DNA of 64,000 bases. Source: Verticillium longisporum. Lineage: Eukaryota; Ascomycota; Sordariomycetes; Glomerellales; Plectosphaerellaceae. Positions 59,501-64,000 of the stretch are shown here, one piece after another. Under the pieces are notes generated by a model. The model saw nothing but the letters and a program-made list of their open reading frames with translations, did no database searches and had not been told where the DNA came from. The stretch's first letter is position 1; each line of letters opens with the position of its first letter. Where the stretch lies: NCBI GenBank assembly GCA_019188255.1, contig JAETXT010000003.1:2666001-2730000 (forward strand). The letters are read 5' to 3'. Both the position numbers and the translations under genes were made by a program.

Positions 59501-62500
59501 ACATTCCCCAAACCGATCCTCAAATGAAGTCTCAGATGATGGTATCCATATCCTTTGGAAAGACGGATTACAAGTACATTACCCACATACACGGCGATTC
59601 CGTGCCATCCTTGCAGAGCTGCTCTGGTCCTGTGGAGGGAATCCTCCATAGTGTAGTGATGGTCCCCTCAGGAATCGCGCAAACACGGCTCTTTGTTATC
59701 AAACCTGCCTAGCGAGGTCAAATTGAGCTTTTTTTGTTTTGTTTTGGCATCCCACAGCCAGCGACGCCTTCCAGCCTTGTCTCCTCGGGACGGAATACTA
59801 CCTCGCATCCAATAGTGCCGCCGCCAAGATTTCTCTGCCTCGTGCATGCACCTTATCACACCTGACGGGAAGACGGGCCAGCCTGCGCCCGTCAAATGCC
59901 ATGTCACCCTCCAGCTTCTTTGAACAAACACGCAGCACATGGTGCAATCGCATCTAGTGCGCTCGATCAGGTGTGTTTCCTGAGAAGCATACGACACCCG
60001 GGCCTGGAACCGTGAACAAGCTTTTCGGTCAGCACCAGTGCCGACAATGATATGGTGTATGCATTGGCATCTACCAATCGGGCTCTCTTCAGGCTGAGGT
60101 TTTTCACGACATAATTTCCGCTCGAGCTAGGTGCGAGTGGCCCAATCTTAGAGCCTCATCCGTGCCATAATTCATCGTGGGGGTTGCCGTATAGTCATCA
60201 GGGTAAAACCACCATGATGTCAAAGCTGGCCTTCATCTCTCTTCAATCCTCACCTTCTGGTGGCTGGCGATGGCATAAACTCACTATGAATAACTTGTGC
60301 AGGCAAGAGAAGCAGCAGCTGGCATCACTCAACGGCTGCTAGGGTGTACATGGCTGCAAGATCAGACCAGCAATTTCAAACGATTCGTTGAGAACCCCTT
60401 GACAAAAGCCCTTTCAAGTTTGCCGCCAGTTCTGCTGCATGTCGTCCCATTTTGGAACTGGCATATCAGGTTCTACTGCAACCCCCCTTCCTCTCTTGCG
60501 CGATCGATAACACCATGTGCACACGCCCCAGCGCTTGGTCTATGAGGCCGTGAAGACGTGATGAGCTTAGGGAAAAGGCCATGCGCCACCGCTGTGGTCA
60601 TGGCAAGAAAGACACGCAAGTCGACGGGTGGAGCGCAAGAGCTGACCCAGGGCGATCGTTCCTCCGCTAGACACACCAGCAAAGATCCACTGGCCGGAGG
60701 ATTCGGTGCTGGCGATCTCGGAGCCTCGGGTTCGAGCCGGGCGATTGTGGAGACTGTAAAAAAAGCTCGTCAACAAACCACTTTTCGGTATCGTTCCCAT
60801 GTCGTCGTCGGCTCGCAGCAGGGATGTAAAAGAGTTCCGCGCCTCTGCTCCAGCTTCGTGGAGCCTGTGGTACTCCACTTGAAGAACCCCCGGGATGTAC
60901 GCTTTTTCCGCTAGGAGCTTTTCTGTGTGCTGTTTACCTAAACCAACGTCATCGTCATCTCCATCACAGGGCGAGAACATGCATCTTTCAAATCTCCCAT
61001 TGCGATCACGGTCGTGCTTGTTCCTGCAACGCGGAGCTTCCTAGCCGAGCGGGACGGTGCCAAGGACGTGAGGTGATCTTCTCTTGGCTCGCCTTGACCT
61101 TGCATGGGACTGCCAACCTTTTGCTCAATCGGCCCGGCCCCGATGTAGACAGGAAGAGATGGAGAGAGGCCTCGCGGGGACCTTGATACGGTACCACCGT
61201 TCGGCGAGAGGGAATAGTCTGCCAGAACCTAGCCGCCCGGACGCCCGCCTGCCACGCCTAACCTATCTCCCCTTGTCGTGATTCTTCTCATCAAGCACGC
61301 TCGGTTCCAGCTGCCAAGAACCACTGGCTGGCGGGCTGGCTGGCTCGCTCTCTCAGGCGGCGGACAACAACACCAAGACGCCATCATGATTTGTGCCCCT
61401 GTCGTGCGTTGGCACGATTTCGTTAGCCCAGCCCACGCAAGCCAGCCCCGTCCAGCCGTGCGTGAAGGCACACATGGGGATGTGAGGTGATAGATAGCAT
61501 AGCAGAAAATGGCACGGCATGGCACGGCACGGCATAGAGCACAGCTTTGAGCGGTCTGCGTGCTGAGGAGTGCCAGAGCGTTCTTGGCAAAGTCTCATTA
61601 TTGTCCTTATCGCGGGACGGGGACGGCGAGGGGGTTGGGCTGGACTGGGCTGAGACTGACTTCATCCGTACTGTACCTTGGGAGAGGTGAGTTCGGGTAG
61701 GCAGCAGGTAGGTAGGTAGATAGGTAGGTCCCCTGCAGTCAGACGGCGTATAGGTTGGTGGCTTGCTGCACGTCTGCCTGGAGACCGCCTTTTTTCTTTT
61801 CACTTGGAAGCGAGCGATAGGCCAGACAAGTAGCAAGAAAGAAAAAACTTTTGGGTCTGATGTGCTGGATCGATGATGATCTGAGGCGGGCTGGGGCTGG
61901 TTGCAGTGAAGGCAGTGGGATGATAACAGACATGAGAAATCACGACCTGCCATTGACTGACTGGCTGGCTGGCGGTGTCACGGTCGTGGTGACGGCAGGG
62001 TGATGAACCGAATGATAGGTGAGGTGTCATTCAAATAAGGTGGAACCAGACGTCTCACCTGCTGCAGATCAGCGAGACGGACAAGCAGCTCACCCAGTCG
62101 CCCATCACTGATCACATGGACGTGCATACGTAGCAGTAGCATGTTTATTTTTCCGATTCCTACCAGACGGTTCGTGGCTCCCAAGTCCCTTCCTCCTCGT
62201 GAAGGCCCAGGGGTATACGCGGAACCAAGACAAAGCAGGCAGCCCAAGATTGCGAAAGAGAGAAAAAATGACAGGAATACAAAATTTGTCCAAGACGCCC
62301 CTAAATCGGCCAACGCGTGACTGCGACTGCCAGTCGCCGTGGATAGGCAGGTCACAGCATGTACCGCCGTGAATCTACCAATAATGAACCAGATCCCCAA
62401 GTCTAAGATTGTTTGCGCCCCCCCCCACGTATCACGAAAAGGGGGGGGATAGATGTGACTGATCGTACTCCAAACATGTCACCAATGTCATCACACATGC

Positions 62501-62517
62501 GCTCCGCGCCAGACGGC

Positions 62518-64000
62518 TCAGAGCTCCTCGTCGCCGTTGCACTGCTGCCAGATCTTGACGTGCTTGACCTCAAGCTCGGGCTTGGTCCATGTGGGCAGCC
62601 AAGTGTCACGGGCCTCCCAGAAGTCCTTCTTCGCATTGGGGGAGCCGTTGAGCCAGGGCTTCTCGGACTTGCCGTCCTCGAACCAGCCATTGCTACCACC
62701 AACTGCAAGGTTGATGATGAGGTAGAAGTACTGGTCAAAGGGTGTGTTGGAGCGTCCCGTCTCGGACCAAATGTCATTGAGACGGGTGCCGTTGGCATTG
62801 GCCTCGGGGAAGTTGCCGCGCTTCCACATGGGCTTGTCAAAGTTGGTGTACATGACTTGCAGCAGACGGCTGTTGACGTAGGTGAAGAGGTACTTCTGGG
62901 ACCACTCGAGGCCAAAGGTGTTGAAGCCATCAGCGTAGGTCGTCTTGAGAGCCTGACGCTTATTGTTGGTGCGCCACCAGGCGTCGTTGGCCGGATCGGG
63001 CCCCCAGTGCAGCGCGGATGCGGCAATGTCGTTGCCGCCCTGGTCGTACTTCCAATCGTTGCCGCGGGATTCGAGGATGTCAATCTCGCCGGACGCGGGC
63101 CAGGGTCCGTACGTGTCGCGCTCGGGCATCATCCAGATGGCGGGCCACAGCCAGTCGCCCTTGGGAAGACGGGCAGTGACCTCGACACGGCCATACTTGA
63201 TGCGAACGCCGCCCTTGGTGTGGATACGACCAGATTTGACAGGCTGGACAATGGTGGCGTTGCCCGAAGTTGTGTTGGTGGCAGTGATACAGTTGAAGGG
63301 CTTGTCCGACGTGCAGGTGCCATCCTCGAGCAGGTTGATCTCGGCGTCCTTCTCAATGAGGGCCGAGTCAGTGAGCTCGGGTCGGATGACAAGATGGCCG
63401 TCCTTGACGAAGACGTTCTCGTCACCACCAGTGGTCCACTCAAACTGGCCATTGCTGGGCTATGTGTTAGTACGCGTGCGAGCGGGCATGGAGGATGGAG
63501 TCAAGCGAACATACCCGTAGCCGCCAACCTCGACCTCCTTGGTCCAGGTACTGGAGCTGAGGCCGCTGGCGAAGTCGTCGTCAAGCACGATGCAGTACTT
63601 GTGTTTGATGACGCTGTTGATGCCGTCCCAGATGAGGAAGCCGGAGATGCCGAGACCGATCAGAATACCAATGATGGGGAGGATGGTGACCCATTTCTCC
63701 TTGGGGTGCGTCTTCTGGAGCCATGGCTTCTCGATATCCTCCTTGCGGATTCTCCGGGAGTGGAAGTAACGCTGCGAGCGCTCATCGAACATGCCCGTGG
63801 CGCGGGCACTGGATGAGCCGTAGCTTGACGGGGGCCGAGAGTTGTTGGGGCTCGCAAAGGGATTCGTGCTGGCACCGGTAGGAATGGCGGAGCGAACAGA
63901 GGCCTGCGACTCAAGGCCATCGCCAAAGGGGTTGCGGCCGGCGTTGTCTGTGTTGGGGGTGCCAGGGCGGTATTGAGGCGTGGTGGCAGCAGTGGTCGCC
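62518..64000 (-). CDS. Membrane-anchored GH16 glucanase/transglycosylase (5' end outside the window)
   Basis: Partial gene entering from the right edge: exon 64000–63515, then after a 60-nt intron (GTATGT...CCCAG) exon 63454–62518, ending at TGA. The visible N-terminal part is Pro/Ser/Asn-rich and cytosolic. A type II membrane anchor follows (WVTILPIIGILIGLGISGF), then a concanavalin A-like beta-sandwich. The GH16 catalytic motif is GEIDILESRGND, with both catalytic Glu present; other family marks are KGDWLWPAIWMMPE and NTFGLEWSQKYLFTYV. The C-terminus KHVKIWQQC is normal. Such enzymes hydrolyse or remodel beta-1,3-glucan at the cell surface. No frame breaks seen. How many residues are missing beyond the edge cannot be said. 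Confidence 0.9.

Larger units (their letters stand above)
54942..62517. other. 7.6 kb spacer without supported genes
   Basis: The longest gene-free stretch. It holds the GT2 promoter and leader, an octamer array, a G-rich minisatellite, AGGTAGGT boxes (near 56797, 58190 and 61710) and a GGCACGGCAT repeat near 61510–61535. Open frames are short, mutually overlapping and mostly produced by the repeats. Small secreted proteins with introns or non-coding RNAs cannot be ruled out by eye. Confidence 0.4.

Noticed and set aside
60715..60760. tRNA-like B box GGTTCGAGCC
   Set aside because: No matching A box or acceptor stem at the right distance.

Overview
The window looks like part of a chromosome of a filamentous ascomycete (Pezizomycotina, most likely a sordariomycete; I cannot name the species). 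The reasons are short GT–AG introns (48–163 nt, mostly 50–75) with GTAAGT/GTATGT/GTGAGT donors and CTAAC/CTGAC-like branch points, a free-standing 5S rRNA gene outside any rDNA repeat, CT-rich 5' leaders, dispersed TACCTAGG/AGGTAGGT boxes in the spacers, and the gene content: a PDR-type ABC transporter, AA9 oxygenase, PL1 pectate lyase, GH3, GH105, GH16 and a GT2-type fungal glycosyltransferase. There is no operon logic; genes lie singly on both strands, separated by spacers of 0.3–7.6 kb.

Layout: 5S rRNA (101–219, +); dienelactone hydrolase-like enzyme (575–1494, −); nine-exon PDR/ABCG transporter (3653–8479, +); disordered protein of unknown function (9714–11690, +, 5' end unresolved); secreted pectate lyase (12926–14036, +); a 5.7 kb spacer; hexose transporter (19722–21442, +); secreted AA9 lytic polysaccharide monooxygenase (23122–24002, +); a 1,013-aa protein with a fungal STAND-type N-terminal region, an acidic stretch and a TPR-like middle (24646–27845, +); MFS transporter (28184–30063, −); intracellular GH105 (31168–32286, −); Dal5-family MFS permease (35266–37047, +); 183-aa orphan (37601–38276, −); membrane-anchored GH3 beta-glucosidase (40047–42986, −); a small Cys-containing ORF followed by a DUF6594-type membrane protein (44506–46676, +); New1/Elf1-type ABC-F ATPase (47481–50866, +); large family-2 glycosyltransferase (52118–54941, −); a 7.6 kb spacer with a G-rich minisatellite; and the C-terminal part of a membrane-anchored GH16 glucanase running off the right edge (62518–>64000, −).

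Functionally the window is biased to plant-polysaccharide breakdown and sugar uptake: PL1 cuts pectin outside the cell, GH105 hydrolyses unsaturated pectin oligomers inside, AA9 and GH3 act on cellulose and beta-glucans, and the hexose transporter imports monosaccharides. GT2 and GH16 act at the cell surface or wall. This is thematic proximity, not a co-regulated cluster that the sequence can prove.

The clearest anomaly is that four conserved genes (PDR transporter, hexose transporter, GH3, New1/Elf1) need six single-base additions, all in C or G runs, to keep one reading frame. New1/Elf1 also carries two in-frame TAG codons 24 nt apart. The homopolymer pattern points to under-called runs in the assembly rather than six independent mutations, but the two TAGs are not explained that way.
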